Below, in pieces: positions 22,249-32,222 of a stretch of 64,000 nucleotides of DNA. Source of the stretch: Streptomyces sp. NBC_00289. GTDB lineage: Bacteria > Actinomycetota > Actinomycetes > Streptomycetales > Streptomycetaceae. A program made the position numbers and the translations under genes. Below the pieces are notes generated by a model. It saw only the letters and a program-made list of their open reading frames with translations. It did no database searches and was not told the DNA's origin. How positions within the stretch are numbered: position 1 is the stretch's first letter; each line of letters opens with the position of its first letter. Location of the stretch: contig NZ_CP108046.1 of the NCBI RefSeq assembly GCF_041435115.1, forward strand, positions 3,596,001 through 3,660,000. The letters are read 5' to 3'.

Positions 22249-23973
22249 ATGCGCCTCCCCGTCCCGAGACCCCGCAGCCTGGCCGGCCAGCTCTTCGCCA
22301 TGCAGGCCGTGCTGATAGCGGTCCTCGTCGCCGGGTACGCGCTGTTCACCTACGTCAGCGACCGCAGCCAGGCCGAGGACGCGGCGGGCCGCCAGGCGGT
22401 GGCGGTGGCCCGGTCGGTCGCGGACGCCCCCTCCGTACGGGCGGCGATCGGCACCCCCGATCCCACGGCCGCCCTCCAGCCGTACGCGCTGCGGGTCCAG
22501 CGGGACACCGAGGTCGACTTCGTCACGATCATGAACCCGCAGGGCATCCGCTGGACCCACCCGGAGGCCGACCAGATCGGCCGGCACTTCCGCGGCAACA
22601 TCGACCGGGCGCTGCGCGGCGACACCTTCACCGAGACGTTCACCGGCACCCTCGGCCCGTCGGTCCGGGCGGTCACCCCCATCGAGGACGACCACGAACA
22701 GATCATCGGCCTGGTCAGCGCCGGCATCAAGGTCGAGGCGATCAGCAAGCGGGTACAGGGCCAGGTGACGGCGCTGCTCGGCGTCGCGGCCGGCGCCCTC
22801 GCGCTGGGCGCGATCGGCACGTACGTGATCAACGCCCGGCTGCGCCGCCACACGCACGGCATGAACGCGGCCGAGCTCAGCCACATGCACGACTACCACC
22901 AGGCCGCGCTGCACGCCGTACGCGAGGGACTGCTGATGCTGGACGCGCAGTACCGTGTGGCGCTGGTCAACGACGGTGGACGGGAGTTGCTGGGGGTGAG
23001 CGACGACGTGGTGGGCACGTCCGTCGCGGACCTCGGGCTGCCGGCTCCGCTGACGGGCGCGCTGCTGGCGTCCGAGCCGAGGGTGGACGAGGTGCATCTG
23101 ACGGCGGACCGCGTGCTGGTGGTGAACACCTCACCGGTGTCCGGCGGAGAGCGCCGCGGCACGGTCGTCACCCTGCGCGATGTGACCGAACTCCAGTCAC
23201 TGATGGGTGAGTTGGACTCCGAGCGCGGGTTCACCCAGGCGCTCCGCTCACAGGCTCACGAGGCGGCGAACCGCCTGCACACGGTTGTCTCCCTGATCGA
23301 GCTGGGCCGCGCGGAGGAGGCGGTGGACTTCGCGACCGCCGAACTCGAACTGGCCCAGACCCTGACCGACCAGGTGGTCGCGGCGGTGGGCGAGCCGGTG
23401 CTCGCGGCCCTGCTGCTCGGCAAGACCGCCCAGGCCAACGAGCGGGGCGTGGAGCTGGTGGTGTCGCAGGAGAGCAGCCTGGACGACGGCCTGCTCCCGG
23501 CCTCGCTGCCCGCCCGGGACCTGGTCACGATCCTCGGCAACCTGATCGACAACGCGGTGGACGCGGCGCAGGGCAGCGGGCGGGCGCGGGTGACGGTGAC
23601 CGCGTACGCGGACGCCTCCTCGCTGGTGCTGCGGGTGTCGGACACGGGCGCGGGCGTCGACCCGGCCCACACCGAGACGGTCTTCCAGCGGGGCTTCTCG
23701 ACGAAACCGGCGGGACCGGGCGGCCGGGGCCTGGGCCTCGCGCTGGTCCGCCAGACGGTGAACCGCCATGCCGGAACCCTGTCGGTCACGTCGGCCGAAG
23801 AGGGCGGCGCGCGGTTCGAGGTCCGGTTGGGACTGGGCGGGGACGCGGAGTCGGCGGGGGCTGCCGGGACGGCCGACGGCCGCACCACCCTCGTGACCGC
23901 GGAACCCGCCGTGACGCCCGGCGCGGCCGACGGCGCCGCCGTGGGCGGTCATGCCTCTGGAGGCGACGTATGA
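22249..23973 (+). CDS. CitA/DcuS-family sensor histidine kinase, probably C4-dicarboxylate-sensing
   Basis: 574 residues. TM1 (about 15-35), an extracytoplasmic PDC sensor domain (about 37-170, with DFVTIMNPQGIRWTHP and FRGNIDRALRG typical of CitA/DcuS), TM2 (about 173-195), a PAS domain (LHAVREGLLMLDAQYRVALVN), a DHp region with SQAHEAANRLHTVVSLIELG (phosphoacceptor His in a Spo0B-like helix) and an HATPase_c domain (LIDNAVDAAQ, DTGAGV, GGRGLGLALV). The C-terminal 45 residues are a low-complexity Ala/Gly tail. The response regulator follows with a 4-base overlap; dctA is divergent. Confidence 0.92.
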   Translation: MRLPVPRPRSLAGQLFAMQAVLIAVLVAGYALFTYVSDRSQAEDAAGRQAVAVARSVADAPSVRAAIGTPDPTAALQPYALRVQRDTEVDFVTIMNPQGIRWTHPEADQIGRHFRGNIDRALRGDTFTETFTGTLGPSVRAVTPIEDDHEQIIGLVSAGIKVEAISKRVQGQVTALLGVAAGALALGAIGTYVINARLRRHTHGMNAAELSHMHDYHQAALHAVREGLLMLDAQYRVALVNDGGRELLGVSDDVVGTSVADLGLPAPLTGALLASEPRVDEVHLTADRVLVVNTSPVSGGERRGTVVTLRDVTELQSLMGELDSERGFTQALRSQAHEAANRLHTVVSLIELGRAEEAVDFATAELELAQTLTDQVVAAVGEPVLAALLLGKTAQANERGVELVVSQESSLDDGLLPASLPARDLVTILGNLIDNAVDAAQGSGRARVTVTAYADASSLVLRVSDTGAGVDPAHTETVFQRGFSTKPAGPGGRGLGLALVRQTVNRHAGTLSVTSAEEGGARFEVRLGLGGDAESAGAAGTADGRTTLVTAEPAVTPGAADGAAVGGHASGGDV

Positions 23974-24668
23974 CGACCGAGCAGCCCATCCGCGTTCTGG
24001 TCGTCGAGGACGATCCCGTCGCCGCCGACGCCCATGTGCTGTACGTCGGCCGGGTGCCGGGGTTCGTGGCGGTCGGCAAGGCCCACACCGGCGCGGAGGC
24101 GCGCCGCGCGCTGGAGCGGACGGCGGTGGACCTGCTGCTCCTGGATCTGCACCTGCCGGACGTGCACGGTCTCCAGCTGGCCCGCTCGCTGCGGGCGGCG
24201 GGTCATCAGGCGGACGTGATCGCCGTGACCTCGGCCCGTGATCTGACGGTTGTGCGGGAGGGCGTGTCGCTGGGCGTCGTCCAGTACGTCCTGAAGCCCT
24301 TCACGTTCGGCACGCTGCGCGACCGGCTGATCCGGTACGCGGAGTTCCACGCGGCCGCGGGCGAGGCCAGCGGCCAGGACGAGGTCGACCGGGCGCTGGC
24401 GACCCTCCGGGCACCGGGCCCGGCGGCCCTGCCGAAGGGACTGAGCGCGCCGACCCTGGAGCGGGTGACGGTGACCCTGCGGGACCGCTCGGAGGGGTAC
24501 ACGGCCGCGGGGATCGCGGAGACGGTGGGAATCTCCCGCATCACGGCCCGGCGGTACCTGGAACACCTGGTGGAGGCGGGCCGAGCCGAACGGAAGCCGC
24601 TCTACGGGCAGGTGGGCAGACCCGAGCTGGTGTACCGGTGGGTCCGGGCCCCGGGACCGAGCCGCTGA
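23970..24668 (+). CDS. CitB/DcuR-family response regulator
   Basis: 232 residues, start ATG 23970 overlapping the kinase stop. N-terminal receiver with acidic pair VVEDD and phospho-acceptor D59 in LLLLDLHLPD, K in VLKPFTFG. The C-terminal HTH is of the CitB type (YTAAGIAETVGISRITARRYLEHLVEAGR). It probably activates dctA and perhaps its own operon in response to external C4-dicarboxylates. A short hairpin (GCGGGCTC 24669-24676 with GAGCCCGC 24693-24700) follows immediately. Confidence 0.92.
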   Translation: MTTEQPIRVLVVEDDPVAADAHVLYVGRVPGFVAVGKAHTGAEARRALERTAVDLLLLDLHLPDVHGLQLARSLRAAGHQADVIAVTSARDLTVVREGVSLGVVQYVLKPFTFGTLRDRLIRYAEFHAAAGEASGQDEVDRALATLRAPGPAALPKGLSAPTLERVTVTLRDRSEGYTAAGIAETVGISRITARRYLEHLVEAGRAERKPLYGQVGRPELVYRWVRAPGPSR

Positions 24669-24700
24669 GCGGGCTCCCGGCCGCGACGAGGTGAGCCCGC

Positions 24701-25137
24701 GAGAAGTCCTGCCGCCGAGCTGATCCCCCCCTCCTCGCCGCCCGACGAGCGGGCGAGCACGACGTGTCGGGGGGCGCGGTCAAGGGGTGGGGAGCCGATC
24801 CGGACCCGGCCGGGGCCACGGGCGGGACGCGGAGGGTTCAATTCGCGCCGCGCTTTCCCGCCCCCCGGGCACCCCATCGCCGTACCGGACGGCCGTACGC
24901 CCCTTCGAGGTCCGCCCCCGTGGGCGACACCAGCGGCGTCGCGCCGGAGCCGGCCGGTGCGAACCGCCCGCGGCCGGACACCGCCGGACGCTCGCGAATA
25001 TGCCGCTCTACCTTGCCATTCGCCGGTTGCGCGAAGAACGCACCCCTCTCCGGGGACCCGCGAGGCGGTCCGTCAGCCTGTTCGACAGCCGCCCACCCGG
25101 CCGACGGACGATCTCCGGCCAAACGCCGCGCACGGCC
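24701..25137. other. non-coding interval with no recognisable gene
   Basis: About 440 bases between the response regulator and the XRE-gene promoter region. Open frames exist on both strands, but their translations are Arg/Pro/Gly-biased in the way expected of antisense or random high-GC DNA, and none has a ribosome site. A small unannotated gene or RNA cannot be excluded. Confidence 0.5.
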
Positions 25138-25158
25138 GGAACCGTACGTTCCTACAAT
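25138..25158 (+). promoter_or_regulatory. palindrome abutting a consensus-like -10 upstream of XRE gene
   Basis: GGAAC-CGTAC-GTTCC (25138-25152) runs directly into TACAAT (25153-25158), a near-perfect -10. The palindrome would occupy the spacer, a classic repressor position. The transcript would start about 25165 and run into the XRE-family gene. Confidence 0.5.
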
Positions 25159-25182
25159 GCGTGATCCTGGCCGAACAGACCG

Positions 25183-25218
25183 TAGTCACCGCGTCCCGTC
25201 GCGCCTACTTTGTGGCCC
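25183..25218 (+). promoter_or_regulatory. leaderless promoter of XRE-family gene
   Basis: TAGTCA (25183-25188), 17-base spacer, TACTTT (25206-25211), then 7 bases to GTG 25219. This is the geometry of leaderless Streptomyces transcripts and supports the chosen start. Confidence 0.55.
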
Positions 25219-25932
25219 GTGCGCCGACCTTCAGCTCCGCCGAACCAGCCCGCTCCCCCCTTCGACGCCCCCGCCGCCCGCAGACTCCGTACCGCCCTCG
25301 GCATGGAACCCGAGCACGTCGCCTACGGCATGCGCGCCTCGTACGGGCTCTCGCATGTCACCCCGGGCCTCGTGATCAGCTGGGAGCGCGGGACCACCGC
25401 GCCCGCCGGTCTCGAACTGACCGCCCTGGCAGGCGTGTTGTGGTGTTCCCCCGGTGAACTCATCGGCAGACCGCGCACCCTGCGCGAGCACCGCCTCGCC
25501 CACGGCCTGGCGCCGGAGGACGTCGCCCGTATCGTCGGCCTGGAACTCCTGGCGTATCTCCACATGGAGGAGAACGACGAGTGGCGCGGCACCGAGCGCC
25601 AGTCCGCCGCGCTCGCCCGGCTGCTCGACCTCTCGCTCCCCGACTTCGTCAGCGTCACGGGACGCGACGCGCGGCTCGCCGAACTCCTGCGCAGTGCCGT
25701 GACCACACGCTGGCAGGCGTACGTCCGGCCGATCGCGAAAGCCGTGCCCCTGGACCGGCGTCTCCTGGAGGACACCCTCCACGAGCTGCACCAGGACTAC
25801 CAGGGGCAGATGGCCGCCACCCTCAACTGGGGCGGCGGCAGGGCGGCGAGCGCGTCGAGCGACGCCGGCCGCGACTTCCTCGACCGGATCATCGAGCGCT
25901 TCTGGACGAACGTGGAGAACAACACCGGTTAG
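25219..25932 (+). CDS. XRE-family DNA-binding regulator
   Basis: 237 residues from GTG 25219 (VRRPSAPPNQPAPPF), supported by a leaderless promoter. Two helix-turn-helix units appear in tandem: AARRLRTALGMEPEHVAYGM...TPGLVISWERGTTAP, and TLREHRLAHGLAPEDVARIVGLELLAYLHMEENDEWRG. The C-terminal half (about 125-237) has no recognised domain. Conserved in streptomycetes next to pfkA; function unknown. Transcribed towards pfkA and separated from it by a shared hairpin. Confidence 0.78.
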   Translation: MRRPSAPPNQPAPPFDAPAARRLRTALGMEPEHVAYGMRASYGLSHVTPGLVISWERGTTAPAGLELTALAGVLWCSPGELIGRPRTLREHRLAHGLAPEDVARIVGLELLAYLHMEENDEWRGTERQSAALARLLDLSLPDFVSVTGRDARLAELLRSAVTTRWQAYVRPIAKAVPLDRRLLEDTLHELHQDYQGQMAATLNWGGGRAASASSDAGRDFLDRIIERFWTNVENNTG

Positions 25933-25958
25933 CGGCGCCCCCACCGTGCGGGCGCCGC
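25932..25958. terminator. bidirectional hairpin between XRE gene and pfkA
   Basis: GCGGCGCCC (25932-25940) pairs with GGGCGCCGC (25950-25958), 9-base loop, between two convergent stop codons. Confidence 0.6.
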
Positions 25959-25970
25959 CGGGACAGCCGC

Positions 25971-26996
<1,026 letters not shown>

Positions 26997-27234
26997 CGTG
27001 CTGTGTCTCCTGCTCGCTGTTGAGACCGGTGAGCCGGTCCGATTCTTTCATGCCCCGGAGGACGATGTCGCTTCCGTCCTGTGCGTCCCGATCCGCCCTT
27101 TCCGATCCTCTGTCCTGACGGGCGCCTTAACCAGCGCCGGAGGTATTGTCAAGAGGGTTCTGCTCACCTCGGTGGGCGATTTTTATGAGCCCCCACACTC
27201 GCACTTCCCGCTCAAGACGGAACGGAGAGCACGC

Positions 27235-29325
27235 GTGACGCGCAGCGTGTACGTGACCGGTATCGACCGCGGCGACGGCCGCCAGGTCGTCGAGCTGGGG
27301 GTCATGGAACTCCTGACCCGCCAGGTCGACCGGGTGGGCGTCTTCCGCCCCCTCGTCCACGACGGGCCCGACCGCCTCTTCGAACTGCTGCGCGCCCGCT
27401 ACCGCCTGTCGCAGGACCCGGCGACCGTCTACGGCATGGACTACCCCGAGGCGTCCGCCCTGCAGGCCGAGCAGGGCACCGACGAACTGGTGTCGGCGCT
27501 CGTCGACCGGTTCCATCTGGTGGCCCGCGACTACGACGTCGTGCTCGTCCTCGGCACCGACTTCGCCGCCACCCAGCTCCCCGACGAGCTGTCCCTGAAC
27601 GCCCGGCTGGCCAACGAGTTCGGCGCCGCCGTCATCCCCGTGGTGGGCGGCCGGGGCCAGAGCACCGAGTCCGTGCTCGCCGAGACCCGCAACGCCTACC
27701 GTGCCTACGACGGCCTCGGCTGCGACGTCCTCGCCATGGTCACCAACCGGGTCGCCCGGGACGACCGGGACGAGATCGCCCGCCGGCTCGACTCCCGGCT
27801 CCCCGTCCCCTGCTACGTCGTGCCCGACGAGCCCGCCCTCTCCGCGCCCACCGTCGCGCAGATCTCCCAGGCCCTCGGGGCGAAGGTGCTGCTCGGCGAC
27901 GACTCGGGGCTCGCCCGGGACGCGCTGGACTTCGTGTTCGGCGGCGCCATGCTGCCGAACTTCCTGCACGCCCTGACCCCGGGCTGCCTGGTCGTCACCC
28001 CGGGCGACCGCGCGGACCTGGTCGTCGGTTCGATGGCCGCGCACAGCGCCGGCACCCCGCCGATAGCGGGCCTGCTGCTGACCCTGGGGGAAGTGCCGAG
28101 CGACGAGGTCATGACCCTGGCCGCCCGCCTCGCCCCCGGCACCCCGGTGCTGTCGGTGGCCGGCAACAGCTTCCCCACCGCCGCCGAACTCTTCTCCCTG
28201 GAGGGGAAGTTGAACGCGGCCACCCCGCGCAAGGCGGAGACCGCGCTCGGGCTCTTCGAGCGGTACGTGGAGACCGAGGGACTGCTGAGGCGGGTCTCCA
28301 CCCCCAGCAGCGACCGCGTGACACCCATGATGTTCGAGCACAAGCTGCTGGACCGGGCCCGCGCAGACCTGCGCCGGGTCGTGCTGCCCGAGGGCACCGA
28401 GGCGCGCGTGCTGCACGCCGCCGAGGTGCTGCTGCGCCGCGGCGTGTGCGACCTCACCCTCCTCGGCCCGGTCGACCAGATCCGCAAGAAGGCCGCCGAC
28501 CTCGGCATCGACCTCGGCGAGACGCAGCTGATCGACCCGGCCACCAGCGAACTGCGCGACTCCTTCGCCGAGCAGTACGCCCGGCTGCGCGCCCACAAGG
28601 GGGTCACCGTGGAGCTGGCCTACGACGTCGTCTCCGACATGAACTACTTCGGCACGCTGATGGTGCAGGAGGGCCTCGCCGACGGCATGGTCTCCGGTTC
28701 CGTGCACTCGACGGCCGCGACCATCCGCCCGGCCTTCGAGATCATCAAGACCAGGCCTGACGCCGGCATCGTCTCGTCCGTCTTCTTCATGTGCCTCGCC
28801 GACAAGGTCCTCGTCTACGGCGACTGCGCGGTGAACCCCGACCCCGACGCCGAGCAGCTCGCCGACATCGCCGTCCAGTCGGCCGCCACCGCCGCGCAGT
28901 TCGGTGTCGAGCCGCGGATCGCGATGCTGTCGTACTCGACCGGTACGTCCGGCTCGGGCGCCGACGTCGACAAGGTGCGCCAGGCGACCGAGCTGGTCCG
29001 CTCCCGGCGGCCCGACCTGAAGATCGAGGGCCCCATCCAGTACGACGCCGCCGTGGAGCCGACGGTCGCCGAGACCAAACTGCCCGGCTCCGAGGTGGCC
29101 GGCCAGGCCAGCGTGCTGATCTTCCCTGACCTCAACACCGGCAACAACACGTACAAGGCCGTGCAGCGTTCGGCCGGCGCGATCGCGGTCGGGCCGGTGC
29201 TCCAGGGGCTGCGCAAGCCGGTCAACGACCTGTCCCGGGGCGCGCTCGTCCAGGACATCGTCAACACCGTCGCCATCACGGCGATCCAGGCCCAGTCCCC
29301 CAGCGAGAAGGCGACCGACCAGTGA
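27235..29325 (+). CDS. pta: phosphate acetyltransferase, long form (Pta)
   Basis: 696 residues from GTG 27235 with GGAGAG at 27224-27229. It converts acetyl-CoA and phosphate to acetyl phosphate. The N-terminal third is a P-loop/BioD-like domain whose loop reads TGIDRGDGRQ and has lost the GK(S/T), so nucleotide binding is doubtful. The middle holds a DRTGG domain (VVTPGDRADLVVGSM). The C-terminal PTA_PTB catalytic domain (from about residue 365) includes FEHKLLDRARADLRRVVLPEG, YGDCAVNPDP and STGTSGSGADVDKV. Overlaps ackA by 4 bases (GTGA). Confidence 0.95.
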   Translation: MTRSVYVTGIDRGDGRQVVELGVMELLTRQVDRVGVFRPLVHDGPDRLFELLRARYRLSQDPATVYGMDYPEASALQAEQGTDELVSALVDRFHLVARDYDVVLVLGTDFAATQLPDELSLNARLANEFGAAVIPVVGGRGQSTESVLAETRNAYRAYDGLGCDVLAMVTNRVARDDRDEIARRLDSRLPVPCYVVPDEPALSAPTVAQISQALGAKVLLGDDSGLARDALDFVFGGAMLPNFLHALTPGCLVVTPGDRADLVVGSMAAHSAGTPPIAGLLLTLGEVPSDEVMTLAARLAPGTPVLSVAGNSFPTAAELFSLEGKLNAATPRKAETALGLFERYVETEGLLRRVSTPSSDRVTPMMFEHKLLDRARADLRRVVLPEGTEARVLHAAEVLLRRGVCDLTLLGPVDQIRKKAADLGIDLGETQLIDPATSELRDSFAEQYARLRAHKGVTVELAYDVVSDMNYFGTLMVQEGLADGMVSGSVHSTAATIRPAFEIIKTRPDAGIVSSVFFMCLADKVLVYGDCAVNPDPDAEQLADIAVQSAATAAQFGVEPRIAMLSYSTGTSGSGADVDKVRQATELVRSRRPDLKIEGPIQYDAAVEPTVAETKLPGSEVAGQASVLIFPDLNTGNNTYKAVQRSAGAIAVGPVLQGLRKPVNDLSRGALVQDIVNTVAITAIQAQSPSEKATDQ

Positions 29326-30533
29326 GTGCGACCCGCGTCCTCGTCCTCAACTCCGGCTCCTCGTCGGTGAAGTACCAACTGCTCGACATGCGCGACAGCA
29401 GCCGCCTCGCCGTGGGGCTCGTCGAGCGCATCGGCGAGCGGGGCTCCCGGCTCCGGCACACGCCGGTGGCGCGGGGCGGCGAGATCCGCGAGTGGACCGC
29501 CCCGATCGCCGATCACGACGCGGCCCTGAAGTCCGTGGCGGAGGAACTGGCCCAGGACGGACTGGGGCTCGACTCGCCCGAACTGCTCGCGATCGGCCAC
29601 CGAGTGGTGCACGGCGGCAAGTCGTTCACCGAGCCGACCGTCGTCGACGAGCGGGTGCTCGCCGAGATCGAGCGGCTGATCCCGGTGGCGCCCCTGCACA
29701 ACCCGGCCAACCTCACCGGCATCCGTACGGCGCGGGCACTGCGGCCCGACCTGCCCCAGGTCGCCGTCTTCGACACCGCCTTCCACACCACGATGCCGGA
29801 GTCGGCCGCGCGCTACGCGATCGACGTGGAGACCGCCGACGCGCACCGGATCAGGCGGTACGGCTTCCACGGGACCTCACACGCGTACGTGTCACGGGCG
29901 ACCGCGAAGCTGCTCGGCAGGGCGCCCGAGGACGTCAACGTGATCGTGCTGCACCTGGGCAACGGGGCGTCCGCCTCCGCCGTGCGGGGCGGAGTCTGCG
30001 TGGACACCTCCATGGGGCTGACGCCTTTGGAGGGGCTGGTGATGGGTACGCGCTCCGGAGACATGGACCCGGCCGTCATCTTCCATTTGATGCGAGTTGG
30101 CGGAATGTCAACGGACGAGATCGACACTCTTCTCAACAAGAGGAGCGGTCTGATCGGTCTGTGCGGGGACAACGACATGCGGGAGATCCGCCGCCGGGTC
30201 GAAGAAGGCGACGAACGGGCGGCGTTGGCCTTCGACATCTACATTCACCGGCTGAAGAAGTACATCGGCGCCTATTACGCCGTACTCGGCCGGGTGGACG
30301 CGATCGCCTTCACGGCCGGGGTGGGTGAGAACTCGGCGCCGGTGCGGGAGGCCGCCCTGGCCGGGCTGGAGGGGCTGGGCCTGGCGGTGGACGCCGAACT
30401 GAACGCCGTACGCGGCGCAGAACCGCGGCTGATCTCGCCCGCGCGGGCGCGGGTCGCCGTGGCCGTGGTGCCGACCGACGAGGAACTGGAGATCGCCAAT
30501 CAGACCTACGCACTGGTCGGAAAGAGCCGCTGA
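29322..30533 (+). CDS. ackA: acetate kinase
   Basis: 403 residues, GTG 29322 overlapping the pta stop. It makes ATP and acetate from acetyl phosphate (reversible). ASKHA signature: VLVLNSGSSSVKYQLLDM at the N-terminus, HRVVHGG, APLHNPANL, FDTAFH, FHGTSH, LHLGNGASA, GTRSGDMDP, FTAGVGEN. Length is standard for the family. With pta it forms the acetate overflow and acetyl-phosphate node, flanked by pfkA and pyk. Confidence 0.97.
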   Translation: MSATRVLVLNSGSSSVKYQLLDMRDSSRLAVGLVERIGERGSRLRHTPVARGGEIREWTAPIADHDAALKSVAEELAQDGLGLDSPELLAIGHRVVHGGKSFTEPTVVDERVLAEIERLIPVAPLHNPANLTGIRTARALRPDLPQVAVFDTAFHTTMPESAARYAIDVETADAHRIRRYGFHGTSHAYVSRATAKLLGRAPEDVNVIVLHLGNGASASAVRGGVCVDTSMGLTPLEGLVMGTRSGDMDPAVIFHLMRVGGMSTDEIDTLLNKRSGLIGLCGDNDMREIRRRVEEGDERAALAFDIYIHRLKKYIGAYYAVLGRVDAIAFTAGVGENSAPVREAALAGLEGLGLAVDAELNAVRGAEPRLISPARARVAVAVVPTDEELEIANQTYALVGKSR

Positions 30534-30592
30534 GGAAATACACGGCAGTAACACGCCTGAGCGCAGACCCGCCCATTTGTATCTTCCACCAG

Positions 30593-30633
30593 ACGGAATA
30601 TTCCGTAGCGAAACAAACCGATAGGATCGCCTC
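30593..30633 (+). promoter_or_regulatory. pyk promoter: 14-bp palindrome plus leaderless -10
   Basis: ACGGAATATTCCGT (30593-30606) is a perfect palindrome at the -35 position of a promoter whose -10 is TAGGAT (30622-30627), 6 bases before the pyk ATG. This predicts a leaderless transcript and regulation by a dimeric protein bound over the -35 region. Confidence 0.65.
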
Positions 30634-32067
30634 ATGCGCCGTTCGAAAATCGTCTGTACTCTCGGCCCCGCGGTCGACTCCCACGAGATGCTCGTGTCCC
30701 TGATCGAAGCCGGCATGAACGTTGCCCGCTTCAACTTCAGCCACGGCACCCACGCCGAGCACCAGGGCCGGTACGACCGTGTCCGGGCCGCCGCCAAGGA
30801 GACCGGCCGGGCCATCGGTGTCCTCGCCGACCTCCAGGGGCCGAAGATCCGCCTGGAGACCTTCGCCGAGGGGCCGGTCGAGCTGGAGCGCGGCGACGAG
30901 TTCGTCATCACCACCGAGGACGTGCCCGGCGACAAGCAGATCTGCGGGACGACGTACAAGGGTCTTCCCGGTGACGTCTCGCGCGGCGACCAGGTCCTGA
31001 TCAACGACGGCAACGTCGAGCTGAAGGTCCTGGACGTCGAGGGTCCGCGGGTGAAGACGATCGTCATCGAAGGCGGTGTCGTCTCCGACCACAAGGGCAT
31101 CAACCTGCCCGGCACGGCCGTGAACGTTCCGGCACTGTCCGAGAAGGACATCGAGGACCTGCGCTTCGCGCTGCGGATGGGCTGCGACCTGGTGGCGCTG
31201 TCCTTCGTCCGGGACGCCAAGGACGTCGCCGACGTCCACCGGGTCATGGACGAGGAGGGCCGCCGGGTCCCCGTCATCGCCAAGGTGGAGAAGCCGCAGG
31301 CGGTGGACAACATGGAGGACGTCGTGATGGCGTTCGACGGCGTGATGGTCGCCCGTGGCGACCTGGCCGTCGAGTACCCGCTCGAGCGGGTCCCCATGGT
31401 GCAGAAGCGTCTGATCGAGCTGTGCCGGCGCAACGCCAAGCCGGTGATCGTGGCGACCCAGATGATGGAGTCGATGATCACCAACTCCCGCCCGACCCGC
31501 GCCGAGGCGTCCGACGTCGCCAACGCGATCCTGGACGGCGCGGACGCGGTCATGCTGTCGGCGGAGTCCTCGGTCGGCGCTTACCCGATCGAGACCGTGA
31601 AGACGATGTCGAAGATCGTCGTCGCGGCCGAGCAGGAGCTGATGTCCAAGGGCCTGCAGCCGCTCGTCCCGGGCAAGAAGCCGCGCACGCAGGGCGGTTC
31701 GGTGGCCCGTGCCGCCTGCGAGATCGCGGACTTCCTCGGCGGCCGGGGCCTGGTCGCCTTCACCCAGTCCGGTGACACCGCCCGCCGCCTGTCGCGCTAC
31801 CGCGCGGTCCAGCCGATCATCGCGTTCACCACCGACGAGGGCACCCGCAACCAGCTGACGCTCAGCTGGGGCGTGGAGTCGCACGTCGTGCCGTTCGTGA
31901 ACAGCACCGACGAGATGGTCGACCTGGTCGACCAGGAGATCGCCAAGCTCAACCGCTTCAACCCGGGCGACATCTGCATCATCACGGCCGGTTCACCCCC
32001 CGGCGTCGCCGGCACCACCAACATGCTCCGCGTCCACCACCTGGGTGGCGGCGACGGCCCCAACTGA
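30634..32067 (+). CDS. pyk: pyruvate kinase
   Basis: 477 residues from ATG 30634. It converts phosphoenolpyruvate and ADP to pyruvate and ATP. Motifs: RSKIVCTLGPAVDSHEML, NVARFNFSHG, LADLQGPKIRL, active-site VIAKVEKPQAVDN, VARGDLAVEYPLE, ATQMMESMI, and ADAVMLSAESS. The C-terminal domain is of normal length. No ribosome site precedes it, consistent with the leaderless promoter. Together with pfkA it places two control points of glycolysis in one neighbourhood. Confidence 0.97.
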   Translation: MRRSKIVCTLGPAVDSHEMLVSLIEAGMNVARFNFSHGTHAEHQGRYDRVRAAAKETGRAIGVLADLQGPKIRLETFAEGPVELERGDEFVITTEDVPGDKQICGTTYKGLPGDVSRGDQVLINDGNVELKVLDVEGPRVKTIVIEGGVVSDHKGINLPGTAVNVPALSEKDIEDLRFALRMGCDLVALSFVRDAKDVADVHRVMDEEGRRVPVIAKVEKPQAVDNMEDVVMAFDGVMVARGDLAVEYPLERVPMVQKRLIELCRRNAKPVIVATQMMESMITNSRPTRAEASDVANAILDGADAVMLSAESSVGAYPIETVKTMSKIVVAAEQELMSKGLQPLVPGKKPRTQGGSVARAACEIADFLGGRGLVAFTQSGDTARRLSRYRAVQPIIAFTTDEGTRNQLTLSWGVESHVVPFVNSTDEMVDLVDQEIAKLNRFNPGDICIITAGSPPGVAGTTNMLRVHHLGGGDGPN

Positions 32068-32093
32068 CGGGCCGGTAAGAGCTCTTCCACGGT

Positions 32094-32130
32094 ACTGAGG
32101 GCGCCTCCTGCGGCAGGGGGCGCCCTCAGT
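32094..32130 (+). terminator. strong terminator after pyk
   Basis: 17-bp stem (32094-32110 with 32114-32130; one G-T wobble) closed by a 3-base loop. No T-tract. Confidence 0.8.
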
Positions 32131-32222
32131 TCTCGCGGTCGGCGCCCGGCCGCAGCGGGAAGACCGACGCCGGAGGGGCCCAGACACGCGGCCCGGGCCC
32201 CTCGGTACACCATCGCCGGACG

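Noticed and set aside
24787..25164. 125-residue plus-strand frame upstream of the XRE gene
   Set aside because: Arg/Pro-biased, no start signal, and it overlaps the promoter palindrome.
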